Assembly (NCBI GenBank): GCA_902792895.1
Contig: CADBBK010000005.1
Span: 1-64,000, forward strand
Length of the DNA stretch: 64,000 bases
DNA from: an uncultured Bacteroidales bacterium
Lineage (GTDB): Bacteria > Bacteroidota > Bacteroidia > Bacteroidales > Muribaculaceae
Direction of reading: 5' to 3'
Positions 18,736 through 28,419 of the stretch are shown here, piece by piece (the first letter of the stretch is position 1; each line of letters starts with the position of its first letter). The notes beneath the pieces were generated by a model. The model was not told where the DNA came from, searched no databases, and saw only the letters and a program-made list of their open reading frames with translations. The translations under genes were made by a program, and so were the position numbers.

Positions 18736-21043
18736 AGCAATAAACCGTAAGATATGTGTCCGCCTCGTCCTTGCCGCGGTGGTGACCTTGATGGCGGCCT
18801 CGTGCTCGACAACCAAGAAGTTGGGCGAGAATGATGTGTTGTACACTGGTGTGAAACGCCTCAAGTATCACGAGGACAGTGTCAAGGTGGACGAGGGCGT
18901 GAAGACCGACATCTTCACGGCCATCAATGTCCGTCCCAACAATCCGCTCTATTCGCCCTATCTCCGCACGCCGTTCCCCATTGGCCTGATGATCTACAAT
19001 AACATCGATGAGGATGCAAAGGGATTCAAGGGGTGGCTTTTCAAGCACTTTGCTGCCAAGCCGGTGCTCATCAGCCGCGTTAACCCGAAGGCGCGTGTGG
19101 ACATGATCAATACCATCCTACGCAACAACGGCTATTTCACTTCGTCGGCCAGTTATGAGCTCCTTCCCGACAAGAGCAATCCCAAGAAGGCCAAGGTGTC
19201 CTACGACGTGAACATCAACCCGCCGTACACCATCGGCAACGTGGAGTACACGGGTGGCAAGGATCCGCTCATGATGATGATCGACTCGCTGGCGCGTGAG
19301 AACCGCTACTTCAGGACGGGCAGCCGCTACTGCCTAGATTCGCTGAGCGCCGTGCGCATCGACATCACCAACTTTGTCCGCGACCGTGGCTACTATTTCT
19401 TCAGGCCGGAGTATATCCAGTACCTGGCCGACAGCGTGCAGGACAAGGGCATCATCCACATGCATCTCATCCCCTCAGGCGATATCCCTAACAATGCCAG
19501 GATACGCTACCGCACCAACAACATCACGGCATCGGTCGTCAACGATGATGCCGTCGGTGAGCCCGATACGGTCGAGACCAGGAACTGTACCCTGATTCGA
19601 TATGAACCGGTCTATATCAAGGACCGCGTCATCCCGTCGTGCATCCGTGCCCGCAAGGGACGCCTCTTCCGTGTCAACAGCATCGACCGCACCCAGGCGG
19701 CCCTGTCGCGTTTGGGCATCTTCAGCACCGTCGACATCCAGGTAATCCCGCTCGACACCATCACGCCCGAGGGCGAGGGTCTGCTTGACTTGGCCATCTA
19801 CTGCCAGCTCGACAAACCCTGGGAGGTGACCTTCGAGATGCATGGCACGTCCAAGAGTAACAGTTTCATCGGCCCCGGTGTTGAGGTGGGCGCCCGACAC
19901 AAGAATGCCTTCGGAGCAGGGGAGAAGTTCTCGGTCGATATCTATGGCGACTACGAGTGGCAGACTGGCGGTGGCAAGTACAAGGGAGGCGACTTCGACT
20001 CCTATGAGTTCGGTATTGAAGGCAAATTGGACTTCCCGCGCTTGTTGGCGCCCAAGTTCCTGTATCCCTCGCGCCGCTACACCAACTGGACCCGTTTCTT
20101 GCTCAGTGCCGACCTGCTCAATCGCCCGGGCTTCTTCAAGATGGCCCAGTTCAATATGGCCGCCACATGGGAGTGGCATGGCAGCCGCTATTCCAGCCAT
20201 CTGCTCACGCCTTTCAAACTCACCTACAACAAGGTCATCAGCCGTTCGGAGCAATTTGACTCGGCGATGATCCACAATCCTGCACTGGCTCAGAGCTTCA
20301 TAGATGTCTTTGTCCCCAAGATTGAATACACCTACACCTTTGACCGCGATATTACTCCGGTGGATCATATCACACTCACGGCGGGTGTGGCCGAGGCCGG
20401 CAACATCGTCTCTGGCGTGTGGTCGATTTTCAAGTCCAAGGGGACAAAGGAACTCTTCGGCACCCCGTTCTCCCAGTTCGTCAAGGCACAGGCCCAGGTG
20501 GTGTGGACCCGCAAACTGGGCATCGAGGGTGTGCTGGCAACACGTGTGTTCATGGGGGCGGTCCATGCCTATGGCAACAGCAGCGAGGTGCCTTACCGTG
20601 AGCAGTTCTACGTCGGTGGTTCCAACTCGGTGCGCGCTTTTGCCGTGCGCACGATAGGTCCAGGTGGCTATCATCCTGCCTATCGCGACCGCTACACCTA
20701 CTATGACCAGACGGGTACATTCAAGTTCGAGGCCAATGCCGAGTACCGCTTCCCCATCTTGGGCTACTTCAAGGGTGCTGTCTTCCTGGACGCGGGCAAC
20801 ATCTGGCTCCTTAAGGACGATGAACGTCGCCCTGAAGGCAAGTTGAAGATGAAGAATTTCTTCGATCAGCTGGCCTTGGGTACTGGATTGGGTCTGCGCT
20901 TCGACATGTCGATGCTCGTTGTGCGTGCCGACCTGGGTATCGGCATCCATGCACCCTATAAAACCGACAAGAGGGGCTACTACAACATTCCCAGATTCAA
21001 GGACGGCTTAGCCTTCCACCTCGCCATCGGCTATCCCTTCTAG
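18725..21043 (+). CDS. tamL: TamL: lipoprotein form of TamA, Omp85/BamA superfamily barrel
   Basis: Outer-membrane protein of 772 residues. The N terminus is a lipoprotein signal with lipobox MAAS-C27, which distinguishes the Bacteroidetes TamL from E. coli TamA. POTRA-like domains follow (about 70-340), then a C-terminal Omp85 barrel with GGSNSVRAFAVRTIGPGGY and FLDAGNIWLL, ending in HLAIGYPF with a terminal phenylalanine as in many outer-membrane barrels. The start overlaps the tamB stop; two adjacent ATGs (18725, 18728) are possible. The partner is TamB. Confidence 0.9.
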   Translation: MMIRAINRKICVRLVLAAVVTLMAASCSTTKKLGENDVLYTGVKRLKYHEDSVKVDEGVKTDIFTAINVRPNNPLYSPYLRTPFPIGLMIYNNIDEDAKGFKGWLFKHFAAKPVLISRVNPKARVDMINTILRNNGYFTSSASYELLPDKSNPKKAKVSYDVNINPPYTIGNVEYTGGKDPLMMMIDSLARENRYFRTGSRYCLDSLSAVRIDITNFVRDRGYYFFRPEYIQYLADSVQDKGIIHMHLIPSGDIPNNARIRYRTNNITASVVNDDAVGEPDTVETRNCTLIRYEPVYIKDRVIPSCIRARKGRLFRVNSIDRTQAALSRLGIFSTVDIQVIPLDTITPEGEGLLDLAIYCQLDKPWEVTFEMHGTSKSNSFIGPGVEVGARHKNAFGAGEKFSVDIYGDYEWQTGGGKYKGGDFDSYEFGIEGKLDFPRLLAPKFLYPSRRYTNWTRFLLSADLLNRPGFFKMAQFNMAATWEWHGSRYSSHLLTPFKLTYNKVISRSEQFDSAMIHNPALAQSFIDVFVPKIEYTYTFDRDITPVDHITLTAGVAEAGNIVSGVWSIFKSKGTKELFGTPFSQFVKAQAQVVWTRKLGIEGVLATRVFMGAVHAYGNSSEVPYREQFYVGGSNSVRAFAVRTIGPGGYHPAYRDRYTYYDQTGTFKFEANAEYRFPILGYFKGAVFLDAGNIWLLKDDERRPEGKLKMKNFFDQLALGTGLGLRFDMSMLVVRADLGIGIHAPYKTDKRGYYNIPRFKDGLAFHLAIGYPF

Positions 21044-21066
21044 ACCACCATTGGAGGGTATCGTAA

Positions 21067-21119
21067 AAAGGGACGGTTCTCATTTGCATGACTTTTTCGC
21101 AAATGAGAACCGTCCCTTT
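21067..21119. repeat. Perfect 21-bp inverted repeat (REP-like palindrome or bidirectional terminator)
   Basis: Arms 21067-21087 and 21099-21119 are perfect complements, centred on GGGACGGTTCTCATTTGC, around an 11-nt loop containing five Ts. It sits in the 97-nt gap between convergent tamL and clpC. The GGGACGGTTCTC core resembles repeated palindromes linked to REP-associated (RAYT) transposases in other bacteria. Confidence 0.85.
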
Positions 21120-21140
21120 AAGTTGAGCCAGTCTAATGGA

Positions 21141-23321
21141 CTATTCCGTTTCCTTCTTGGCCGGTTTCCTGGCCTTCTTGATGTGGCAGTCGATAGTGCC
21201 GTCCTTGGCGTCAATCACGATGGTGTCGCCGGTCTTGGCCTCCTCGCGCAACAGCATCTCGCTCAGCGGATCCTCGATTTCGCTCTGGATGGCGCGCTTC
21301 AGCGGGCGGGCACCGTACTGGATGTCAAAGCCGTGGTCAGCAACCAGATTCTTGGCGGCATCAGTGATTTCGAGCTTCAGGCCGTTCTCCTCGACGCGCT
21401 TGTAGAACGATGCGAGTTCGATATCCACAATCTTGAGGATGCAGTCGTGGTTCAGAGTGCCGAAGGTCACGATATCGTCCACGCGGTTGAGGAACTCGGG
21501 CGAGAATTGGCGGTTCAGGGCCTTGCGGATGACTGAATCGCTGCGCTCCTTGGTCAGCTCACCGGTGTTGAAGCCCACGCCGGACCCGAAGTCCTTGAGC
21601 TCTCTCGTGCCGATGTTGCTGGTCATGATGATGATGGTGTTCTTGAAGTCCACCTTACGGCCCAAGCCGTCGGTCAGGTTACCTTCGTCAAGCACCTGCA
21701 GCAGCATGTTGAACACGTCGGGATGGGCTTTCTCAATCTCGTCGAGCAGGACCACGCTGTAGGGGTGACGGCGCACTTTCTCGGTCAGCTGGCCACCCTC
21801 TTCATAACCCACATAGCCCGGAGGCGCTCCCACAAGGCGGGAAACGTTGAACTTCTCCATATATTCGCTCATGTCCACGCGGATGAGGGCGTCATCGCTG
21901 TTGAACAAGAACTGGGCGAGTTTCTTGGCCAGCAGGGTTTTACCCACGCCGGTCGGGCCCAGGAACATGAATGAGCCGATGGGACGTTTCGGGTCGCGCA
22001 ATCCGGCGCGGTTGCGACGGATGCTGCGGGCAATCTTGTCGATGGCTTCGTCCTGGCCGATGACCTGCTTCTTCAGTTCATCGGTCATGCCCAGCAGGCG
22101 GATGCCCTCGCTTTGGGCGATGCGCTGGGTGGGCACACCGGTCATCATGGCCACGACCTCGGCGATGTGGCCCTCGTTGACGGTCACACGTCGGCTGTCG
22201 AGCTCCTCTTCCCAGCGGCGCTTGGCTTCCTGAAGTTGCTTCTTGAGTTGATCTTGCTGATCACGGTAGCTTGCCGCGCTCTCAAAGTTCTGGGCTTGGA
22301 CGGCCTTGAACTTGTTCTCTTGGGCTTCGGCGATGCGGCGTTCCAGGTCTTCGATTTCAGGCGGAATCTCCACCTTGGTGATATGTACGCGTGAGCCGGC
22401 TTCGTCCATCGCGTCAATGGCTTTGTCGGGGAAGAAGCGGTCGCTGATGTAGCGGTCGGTCAGCATCACGCATGCACGCAGGGCCTCGTCGGTATAGTTC
22501 ACACCGTGGTGTTTCTCATACATCCCCTTGATGTGGTGCAGGATCTCCAGTGTCTGCTCGGGCGTAGTGGGCTCGATGAGCACTTTCTGGAAACGGCGTT
22601 CCAGGGCACCGTCTTTCTCGATGCTCTTGCGGTACTCGTCGAGGGTGGTGGCTCCGATGCACTGGAATTCACCGCGTGCCAGGGCGGGCTTCAGCAGGTT
22701 GGCGGCATCCATCGAGCCGCTGGCATTACCGGCGCCCACGATGTTGTGAATCTCGTCGATGAACATGATCACGTCCTTGTTGGCGCTCACCTCGTCGATT
22801 ACAGCCTTGAGGCGCTCCTCAAACTGGCCGCGGTACTTGGTGCCTGCCACGATGGCTGCCATGTCGAGCGACACGATGCGCTTGTCGAGCAGCGGACGGG
22901 CCACCTTGCGCTCAACGATGCGCTTGGCCAGGCCCTCAATGATGGCGCTCTTGCCCACACCGGGCTCACCGATCATTACGGGGTTGTTCTTCTTGCGGCG
23001 GCTCAGGATTTGTGCCAGTCGCTCAATCTCCACCTCGCGGCCCACAACGGGATCCAGGCGACCTTCGGCCGCCTCACGGGTGATGTCTTTTCCATATTTG
23101 TCGATGACCGGAGTGGTCGAATTGTCACCTGTACTGACATTTCGTCGCTGACGTGTCTCGCGGTAGCTGGGGTTGTCGCTGTCTCCAAAGTTGGAGCCTC
23201 CGCTGCCACCGGGCAGATCGTCCTCGTCGTCTTCCTCTTCAGGGAAGTCCGCACCCGCCTTGGGCACGGCAATATCCTCTCTCCAGTACTGTTCTTGTTC
23301 TTGGTGCTGGTTCTGTATCAT
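21141..23321 (-). CDS. clpC: ClpC-type AAA+ unfoldase lacking the Clp N domain
   Basis: ATP-driven unfoldase expected to feed ClpP. 726 residues from the ATG at 23321, preceded by AAGAAG. Two AAA modules are complete: Walker A GEPGVGKS at 118-125 with Walker B MFIDEIH, and Walker A GPTGVGKT in module two. A short middle domain contains a UVR-like segment ([13 protein letters not shown]). GVGFNT in module two carries a VGF-type ClpP-docking loop. The usual N-terminal double Clp_N domain (about 150 residues) is replaced by an acidic, Gly/Ser-rich stretch (residues 1-70, [17 protein letters not shown]). The frame extends upstream to 23378 but without Clp_N similarity. Confidence 0.9.
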   Translation of the reverse strand: MIQNQHQEQEQYWREDIAVPKAGADFPEEEDDEDDLPGGSGGSNFGDSDNPSYRETRQRRNVSTGDNSTTPVIDKYGKDITREAAEGRLDPVVGREVEIERLAQILSRRKKNNPVMIGEPGVGKSAIIEGLAKRIVERKVARPLLDKRIVSLDMAAIVAGTKYRGQFEERLKAVIDEVSANKDVIMFIDEIHNIVGAGNASGSMDAANLLKPALARGEFQCIGATTLDEYRKSIEKDGALERRFQKVLIEPTTPEQTLEILHHIKGMYEKHHGVNYTDEALRACVMLTDRYISDRFFPDKAIDAMDEAGSRVHITKVEIPPEIEDLERRIAEAQENKFKAVQAQNFESAASYRDQQDQLKKQLQEAKRRWEEELDSRRVTVNEGHIAEVVAMMTGVPTQRIAQSEGIRLLGMTDELKKQVIGQDEAIDKIARSIRRNRAGLRDPKRPIGSFMFLGPTGVGKTLLAKKLAQFLFNSDDALIRVDMSEYMEKFNVSRLVGAPPGYVGYEEGGQLTEKVRRHPYSVVLLDEIEKAHPDVFNMLLQVLDEGNLTDGLGRKVDFKNTIIIMTSNIGTRELKDFGSGVGFNTGELTKERSDSVIRKALNRQFSPEFLNRVDDIVTFGTLNHDCILKIVDIELASFYKRVEENGLKLEITDAAKNLVADHGFDIQYGARPLKRAIQSEIEDPLSEMLLREEAKTGDTIVIDAKDGTIDCHIKKARKPAKKETE

Positions 23322-23374
23322 TTTGTGCTTCTTATGTTGAATGTCATTGATAGTTGATGTCGCTAAATAATATA

Positions 23375-23389
23375 GCAAACACCGTGCCA
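23375..23389 (-). promoter_or_regulatory. Sigma-54 (-24/-12) type promoter of clpC
   Basis: On the minus strand TGGCACG-GTGT-TTGC is an exact match to the RpoN consensus TGGCACG-N4-TTGC, located 53-68 nt upstream of the clpC ATG. It is the second such motif in the window, both before proteostasis genes. Confidence 0.7.
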
Positions 23390-23405
23390 GTTCCCCAAAC
23401 TGGCA
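23385..23405 (-). promoter_or_regulatory. Palindrome overlapping the clpC -24 element
   Basis: TGCCAGTT-N5-AACTGGCA has perfect 8-bp arms; its downstream arm overlaps the -24 box. The 5-nt spacer equals that of the TGTCAG-N5-CTGACA palindrome before dnaK. A regulator-binding role is inferred. Confidence 0.45.
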
Positions 23406-23454
23406 AGCCCCTCACAGTCGTTAGTATAGTCCGTGTTGTCCGTGCTGTCCTGTA

Positions 23455-23475
23455 TTGCGCGTTGTCAACGCGCAA
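23455..23475. repeat. Short palindrome downstream of the dockerin-like gene
   Basis: TTGCGCGTTG-T-CAACGCGCAA is a perfect 10-bp palindrome four bases beyond the stop of the minus-strand gene ending at 23479. It lacks a T-tract but could end that transcript. Confidence 0.6.
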
Positions 23476-23478
23476 CGG

Positions 23479-24510
23479 TTACTCGAGCAGCAGCAAGTCA
23501 ACGAGCATGGCGACATCGTTGATGGTAATCTCGTCATCGTCGTTCATGTCGGCGTTCACGGCGTTGAAATTCTCCAGCTGGCTGGCCATCAGCAAGTCGA
23601 TGATGCACGACACGTCATTAATCGAGACTTCCCCGTCATTGTTGGCATCGCCCAGCAGCTTGTCTGTCCCGGTATAGCCCTTGCTGCCGAAGGTGGCCAC
23701 ACGGGTGTAGTACAGGTAGCGTTGCGTTTGCTCGTTCCCGCCCTTGCCATAGAAGAACCGCTGGTGATTGGTATCCAGGTCACGGGTTTCCCTGATGCCG
23801 AACTCCATGTTGGCGATGATGATGTCGCCTAGGCGGCCTTCGGCGAGGTCCTGATGCGTGTTCTCGATGTAGAATCCCACGAGCGCACCGTCATCTTTCC
23901 TCAGGGCGCCGTTCTTCATGTACATGTTGGGGTTTCTTGAGGAGAAATGCACGCAATAGGCATTGGTATTGAAATGGATGATGGAATAGACATTATACAC
24001 AACGCCGTCGATAACCCTGGTATAAGGCCTTCTTCCCCAGGTCAGGTTAATGCCTTCGATGGGCATTCGCGGCCCGGGCTCGTAGCCAATCATGTCACCT
24101 TCCTCGTTTACAACCTTCACCAGTTTGAGCGACCGGGGTACGTACAGCAAAAACTGGAAGGAATAATAGGTGATTTCGTTATAGAGGTCGCCCTCCTCGG
24201 TGACAATGTCAGGGGTGAGCGCCTGCACCCAGTCGGTCTGGTAAATCTGGTCGTCGTCAAGCCATAACCACATGAGTTGTGTCTTGCCCGACTCAAAACT
24301 GAGGATATTGTCCCATGCGGGGCCATCATCAGCGTAGTTGCGCACAAACAGGTGGTCTTGATTGGTCTGGCCAATGGTGGCCGGCTCGCCGTCCGAAGCG
24401 TTCCACGACAGTTCTCCGTCCTGCAGGTGGTAGGCAGTGGCCGATAAGGCCACTGCCGTCATCATCGCCACAACAAATGTGGCCTTTAGGGTACTTGAGT
24501 ACGTATTCAT
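23479..24510 (-). CDS. Secreted protein with C-terminal dockerin-like repeats
   Basis: Exported protein of 343 residues with unknown catalytic role. A signal peptide ends near ALSATA (about residue 26). The body (about 30-280) shows no family I recognise. The last 60 residues contain two calcium-binding dockerin/EF-hand-like repeats (DANNDGEVSINDVSCIIDLL and ADMNDDDEITINDVAMLVDL). In Bacteroidales such tails are common on secreted proteins, but no cellulosome scaffold is known there. It follows the nuclease gene by 151 nt, with a hairpin between, and shares its tail type. Confidence 0.8.
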   Translation of the reverse strand: MNTYSSTLKATFVVAMMTAVALSATAYHLQDGELSWNASDGEPATIGQTNQDHLFVRNYADDGPAWDNILSFESGKTQLMWLWLDDDQIYQTDWVQALTPDIVTEEGDLYNEITYYSFQFLLYVPRSLKLVKVVNEEGDMIGYEPGPRMPIEGINLTWGRRPYTRVIDGVVYNVYSIIHFNTNAYCVHFSSRNPNMYMKNGALRKDDGALVGFYIENTHQDLAEGRLGDIIIANMEFGIRETRDLDTNHQRFFYGKGGNEQTQRYLYYTRVATFGSKGYTGTDKLLGDANNDGEVSINDVSCIIDLLMASQLENFNAVNADMNDDDEITINDVAMLVDLLLLE

Positions 24511-24588
24511 ATGTCCTTTGCCTTTGTTGATTTGTTGATGATGTTGTCAATTCCACGCTGTCGTGGCATCTTACCGTTTCCAGCACGG

Positions 24589-24620
24589 CCTCGGCCATTT
24601 CTTGTCGATGATGGCCGAGG
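24589..24620 (-). terminator. Hairpin after the endonuclease gene
   Basis: 10-bp perfect arms (CCTCGGCCAT / ATGGCCGAGG) with a 12-nt loop lie 42 nt downstream of the nuclease stop on the minus strand. There is no clear T-tract, so it may be an attenuator or processing hairpin. Confidence 0.5.
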
Positions 24621-24661
24621 CGTTACTGGATGATGCTGCGGTAGGCAGGCGAACGGTATGC

Positions 24662-26470
24662 TTATTGAAGATTAAGCAGCATGTCGATGATATCGCTGAC
24701 GTCGGCAATGGAGATCTCGCCGTCATTGTTGACGTCGGCAGCCGGCTTGTTGATACCGTCGTTCTGGCCGATGAGGTAGTCGATGATGGCGGTCACGTCG
24801 GCAATGCTTACCTCGCCGTCGCCATTCACGTCGCCGATGAGCGGCTCATCGCCGTTGCCCGTGATGGTCACGTGCTCGATGTTGGACCACACGCTCTCGG
24901 TGCCGTCGGTGTAGATGGCCTTGACCATGTACTCATAGTAGCCTTCGGCCAATGCCTGCACGGTATAGTGGTCGTCGGTGATGCCGCTCACCATCCTCCA
25001 GGTAGAGTCGCCCTCTTCAACCACTTCACGTCGGGGAGCTGTGGTGGTCAGGTCACCGTTATAGATGTCCACATTGTAAACATAGAAGCGCTTGCTGCTT
25101 CCAGTGCCCGACAGCTTGATGTTGTTCTCGCTGCAGCCGGTGAGCACTACGGTGTAATCGGTTGCGGTGTCTGTCAGCGGGATGGTCTGGCTCACGTTGC
25201 CGCACGATACGATGACAGAGCTCTTGTCGCTTGTTCCATTCTTGTTGATCCAGTTCTTGGCGTTGAACTGGACGGTTACAGTGCTTGCCAATACCAGCTC
25301 GGGGCTGATCAGGTAACCTGCAGCAGTACTGGTGCCGAATTTCAAACCGTGGTTTGCGGCAGTGTAAAGCTTAAATCCGGTCCAGCCGGGATTGTCGGTA
25401 AAATCGTCAAGTGATTCGCTGATATCTTTATTGCCGTCGGAGGAGGCAACGACATTACCAAACGTTTCGGACATCAGCAGGGTGGCACCGGTTTCTACCA
25501 TACGGTTGACCTTGAGGGTATAACTCGATACATGGTCAACGGCTGTCCAGTCGGCACGGAACGAGGTGGTGCCGATTTCGTTCTCGTCGGCAGGCTGCAT
25601 GACAGGAACCTCCTTGATAAACGGATCGATGGGAGTGTCTTCGCCTGTCCAGGACTCGTTCTGCTTGGTGCCCCAGATGTATTCGGCCAACTCGGGGTGG
25701 TCAACATAGGGGTTGCGGTTGCCCTGTATGCTGTCAACTGCTTCGTTGCGGTTGATTTCCTTCGCGCTCACGGGATCGGCGCGGTGCCACTCCATGAGCA
25801 GCTGCATCGACCAGTCCGAAAAAGCCTTGTAGCCGTTTTTCTGGTAGTCCAACTGGTCACAGCCGGGCCAGTTGCCCAGGTCGCTCTTGTAGCAAGTGAC
25901 CATATAGAAGTAGATGCGTGCAAAGTCTCCCTTGTACTCATCGTCGGGTTCAAACACCTTGGACGTGCAACCCTCGTAGGTGCTCGTTCCCAGTTTTCCC
26001 TTCATGGTAACACCCAATTCCTCGTTGGTGTAGGTGATGCCGCCGGCACACACGCCGTAGGGGTTGTTGCCGCGACGTTGGTTAACGTAGGCATCGGTGG
26101 GGATGAGCATGGTCAGGTCGGTGAACATGGGGGAGATTTCACCGCCGAACCAACTCTTGGGGAATGAGTGCTCGCGGTTGAGGCCCTCGCCCACATAGGA
26201 AGCTCCGCCCACGTGTGTCGACTGGTTGTTGTACTTGCAGTCGGAGTACATGTCGATGTAGTAGCCGTCACTGCCCATGTCGGTCATGTCGTAGGCCGTC
26301 CACATGTAGTCGTAACCCAGCAGGGTATGGGTGTAGATGATGCCCTCGAGGGCGGTCATCAGTTCCTCGTTCTGTTTGCCAATGGCATTGGAATAATAGC
26401 CTACGGGGATATCTGCCCAGGCGCTCAGGCCCATGAGTATCGTCAATAAGGTGTAAAATGATTTTTTCAT
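24662..26470 (-). CDS. Secreted endonuclease I family nuclease with dockerin-like tail
   Basis: Exported nuclease of 602 residues. A signal peptide (MKKSFYTLLTILMGLSAWA) is followed by an Endonuclease I (EndA/NucM) domain at about 20-290 with the His-metal motif GLNREHSFPKSWFGG and RRGNNPYG. Then comes a beta-rich region (about 300-535) with a fibronectin-III-like part (TEVSVW-type strands near WSNIEHVTI), and two dockerin-like repeats (DVNGDGEVSIADVTAIIDYL, DVNNDGEISIADVSDIIDML). It probably degrades extracellular DNA for nutrient or biofilm turnover (inference). It begins 2 nt after the HD-domain stop and is likely cotranscribed. Confidence 0.88.
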   Translation of the reverse strand: MKKSFYTLLTILMGLSAWADIPVGYYSNAIGKQNEELMTALEGIIYTHTLLGYDYMWTAYDMTDMGSDGYYIDMYSDCKYNNQSTHVGGASYVGEGLNREHSFPKSWFGGEISPMFTDLTMLIPTDAYVNQRRGNNPYGVCAGGITYTNEELGVTMKGKLGTSTYEGCTSKVFEPDDEYKGDFARIYFYMVTCYKSDLGNWPGCDQLDYQKNGYKAFSDWSMQLLMEWHRADPVSAKEINRNEAVDSIQGNRNPYVDHPELAEYIWGTKQNESWTGEDTPIDPFIKEVPVMQPADENEIGTTSFRADWTAVDHVSSYTLKVNRMVETGATLLMSETFGNVVASSDGNKDISESLDDFTDNPGWTGFKLYTAANHGLKFGTSTAAGYLISPELVLASTVTVQFNAKNWINKNGTSDKSSVIVSCGNVSQTIPLTDTATDYTVVLTGCSENNIKLSGTGSSKRFYVYNVDIYNGDLTTTAPRREVVEEGDSTWRMVSGITDDHYTVQALAEGYYEYMVKAIYTDGTESVWSNIEHVTITGNGDEPLIGDVNGDGEVSIADVTAIIDYLIGQNDGINKPAADVNNDGEISIADVSDIIDMLLNLQ

Positions 26471-26472
26471 GA

Positions 26473-27117
26473 CTAAGATTGTTTTTTGTTATTGTTCAAT
26501 GTATCATAGGTGGTATCAAAGAGCTGGCGGAAAGCCTGCTCATCGGCTAACAGGCGGCGGAATTCTTCAAGTCGTCGAGCATTCTCACCATGAGGTATCC
26601 ACAACTGCAGGTAGCCGCCGTAGTCATACTTTTCGCGCATGTGCTCCATCAGCCTGCGGTACTGGCCTTCGCGGTCCAGCCCTGGCTCATGGCGCATGCC
26701 GTATTGCAGGGCGCGGCGCACGATGGTCTCGCTGTCGATGATGCGGTCGGCCTCGGCAACGATGCGGCCATAGAGGGTACGCGGCTCATGGCCACTCGAG
26801 GCGCGGTGGTCCTCGGCGGCATCGGCGATGGTGTTGATTTCCTCGTCACTGAACCACTGGCGCAGCCGCTGGTCCTCGCGCACGATGCGGGCGCTGTCGG
26901 TGTGGTGATGCTCACGGCCGTTCACCAGCCCCAGGTCATGATAGGCTGCAGCGATGAGCAGCACGCAGCGGTCCACTTCGGGATAGAACTCAGCGAGGGC
27001 TAATGCCTGTGAAATCACGGTCTGGACATGGTCGCGGCCATGTCCGGCATCAAAGCTGTCATAGCGGGGAACGATTTCCCGCTCAACAAATTCCCGTATC
27101 TCTTCAAATTCCCGCAT
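26473..27117 (-). CDS. HD-domain metal-dependent phosphohydrolase
   Basis: Cytosolic protein of 214 residues. The HD-superfamily metal ligands are visible: H26 in GHGRDH, H60-D61 in AAAYHDLG, and a later EDHRAS and VAEADR. This resembles small HD hydrolases of the YfbR/YedJ-like type that act on nucleotides or related phosphates; the substrate cannot be read. It lies 21 nt downstream of ribBA and 2 nt upstream of the nuclease gene. Confidence 0.82.
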   Translation of the reverse strand: MREFEEIREFVEREIVPRYDSFDAGHGRDHVQTVISQALALAEFYPEVDRCVLLIAAAYHDLGLVNGREHHHTDSARIVREDQRLRQWFSDEEINTIADAAEDHRASSGHEPRTLYGRIVAEADRIIDSETIVRRALQYGMRHEPGLDREGQYRRLMEHMREKYDYGGYLQLWIPHGENARRLEEFRRLLADEQAFRQLFDTTYDTLNNNKKQS

Positions 27118-27138
27118 TTGGCGTCTAAACTTTAAACT

Positions 27139-28350
27139 TCATACCTGATGCAAATCGTGTCCCATGCGGTTTTTCTTGGTCTGCATGTAGAACTCGTTGT
27201 AGCGGTTGGGCGTGACCTCAATAGGCACATTCTCGACCACTTCCAGGCCATAGCTTTCCAGACCTACGCGCTTGACGGGATTGTTGGTCATCAACCGCAT
27301 CTTGGTAACGCCCAGGATGCGCAGGATGTTGGCGCCCACACCGTAATCTCGCTCATCGGGCTTGAAACCCAGGTGCACATTGGCATCGACGGTGTCATAG
27401 CCGTTCTCCTGCAGCTTGTAGGCCTTGATTTTGTTCATCAGGCCGATGCCGCGGCCCTCTTGGTTCATGTACACGAGCGCACCCTTGCCCTCTTTCTCAA
27501 TCATCTGCATGGCCACGTGCAGTTGCTCGCCGCACTCGCAGCGCATCGACCCGAAGATGTCACCTGTCGCACACGATGAGTGGACGCGCACCAGGATGGG
27601 TTCGTCAGGACGCCATTCGCCTTTAATCAGGGCGATGTGCTCCAGTCCGTTGTTGATCTGCCTGAAGGGGATGAGCCTGAAGTGGCCATACTGCGTCGGC
27701 AGGTCCACCTCGTCACCCACTTCCACGACTTTCTCGGTGCGCAGCCTGTAGGCAATCAGGTCCTTGATGGTGATAATGGGCATGTGGTATTTCTCGGCCA
27801 CCTTCACCAGCTGGGGCAGGCGGGCCATGGTGCCGTCGGGGTTGATGATCTCGATGAGTGCAGCAGCAGGGTAGAGCCCGGCGATGCGCATCAGATCGAT
27901 CGAGGCCTCGGTGTGACCGGCACGCTTGAGTACGCCCTTATCGACGGCGCGCAGCGGGTTGATGTGTCCCGGACGGCCGAAGTCCTGTGGCTTGCTCTTG
28001 GGGTCGGCCAGTGCGCGGATGGTCATGGCGCGGTCGTGCATCGATACGCCGGTGGTGCAGCCTTCCAGCAGGTCCACCGTCACAGTAAACGGGGTACCCA
28101 GCATCGAGGTGTTGTCGTCAACCTGCATGTTCAGTTCCAGTTCATGGCAGCGCTCAGTGGTAATGGGTGTACACAGCACGCCACGGCCCTCGCGCAGCAT
28201 GAAGTTGACTTTCTCTTCGGTGATTTTTTCGGCGGCGATGATAAAATCGCCCTCGTTCTCGCGGTCCTCATCGTCAACGACGATGACAAACTCGCCTCGT
28301 TTCAGTTGTTCGACGGCCTCGTCGATAGTATTTAGTCTGATTTCTTCCAT
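27139..28350 (-). CDS. ribBA: Bifunctional DHBP synthase / GTP cyclohydrolase II
   Basis: Cytosolic riboflavin-biosynthesis enzyme of 403 residues. The N-terminal half (about 1-200) is 3,4-dihydroxy-2-butanone-4-phosphate synthase (RibB) with [12 protein letters not shown] and [10 protein letters not shown]. The C-terminal half (about 205-395) is GTP cyclohydrolase II (RibA) with the zinc ligands in [15 protein letters not shown] and the QEGRGIGL motif. I see no FMN riboswitch in the 69 nt upstream, which instead hold the heptamer repeat. Confidence 0.96.
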   Translation of the reverse strand: MEEIRLNTIDEAVEQLKRGEFVIVVDDEDRENEGDFIIAAEKITEEKVNFMLREGRGVLCTPITTERCHELELNMQVDDNTSMLGTPFTVTVDLLEGCTTGVSMHDRAMTIRALADPKSKPQDFGRPGHINPLRAVDKGVLKRAGHTEASIDLMRIAGLYPAAALIEIINPDGTMARLPQLVKVAEKYHMPIITIKDLIAYRLRTEKVVEVGDEVDLPTQYGHFRLIPFRQINNGLEHIALIKGEWRPDEPILVRVHSSCATGDIFGSMRCECGEQLHVAMQMIEKEGKGALVYMNQEGRGIGLMNKIKAYKLQENGYDTVDANVHLGFKPDERDYGVGANILRILGVTKMRLMTNNPVKRVGLESYGLEVVENVPIEVTPNRYNEFYMQTKKNRMGHDLHQV

Positions 28351-28387
28351 GATTTTTTATTGATAGTCTTACTCTACCTCACTCAAA

Positions 28388-28414
28388 TAACTCCTAACTC
28401 CTAACTCCTAACTA
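28388..28414. repeat. TTAGGNN heptamer repeat, locus 2
   Basis: Nearly four perfect units of TAACTCC (GGAGTTA on the other strand) lie in the 69-nt gap between lptF/G and ribBA, both on the minus strand. Confidence 0.87.
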
Positions 28415-28419
28415 ATAAA

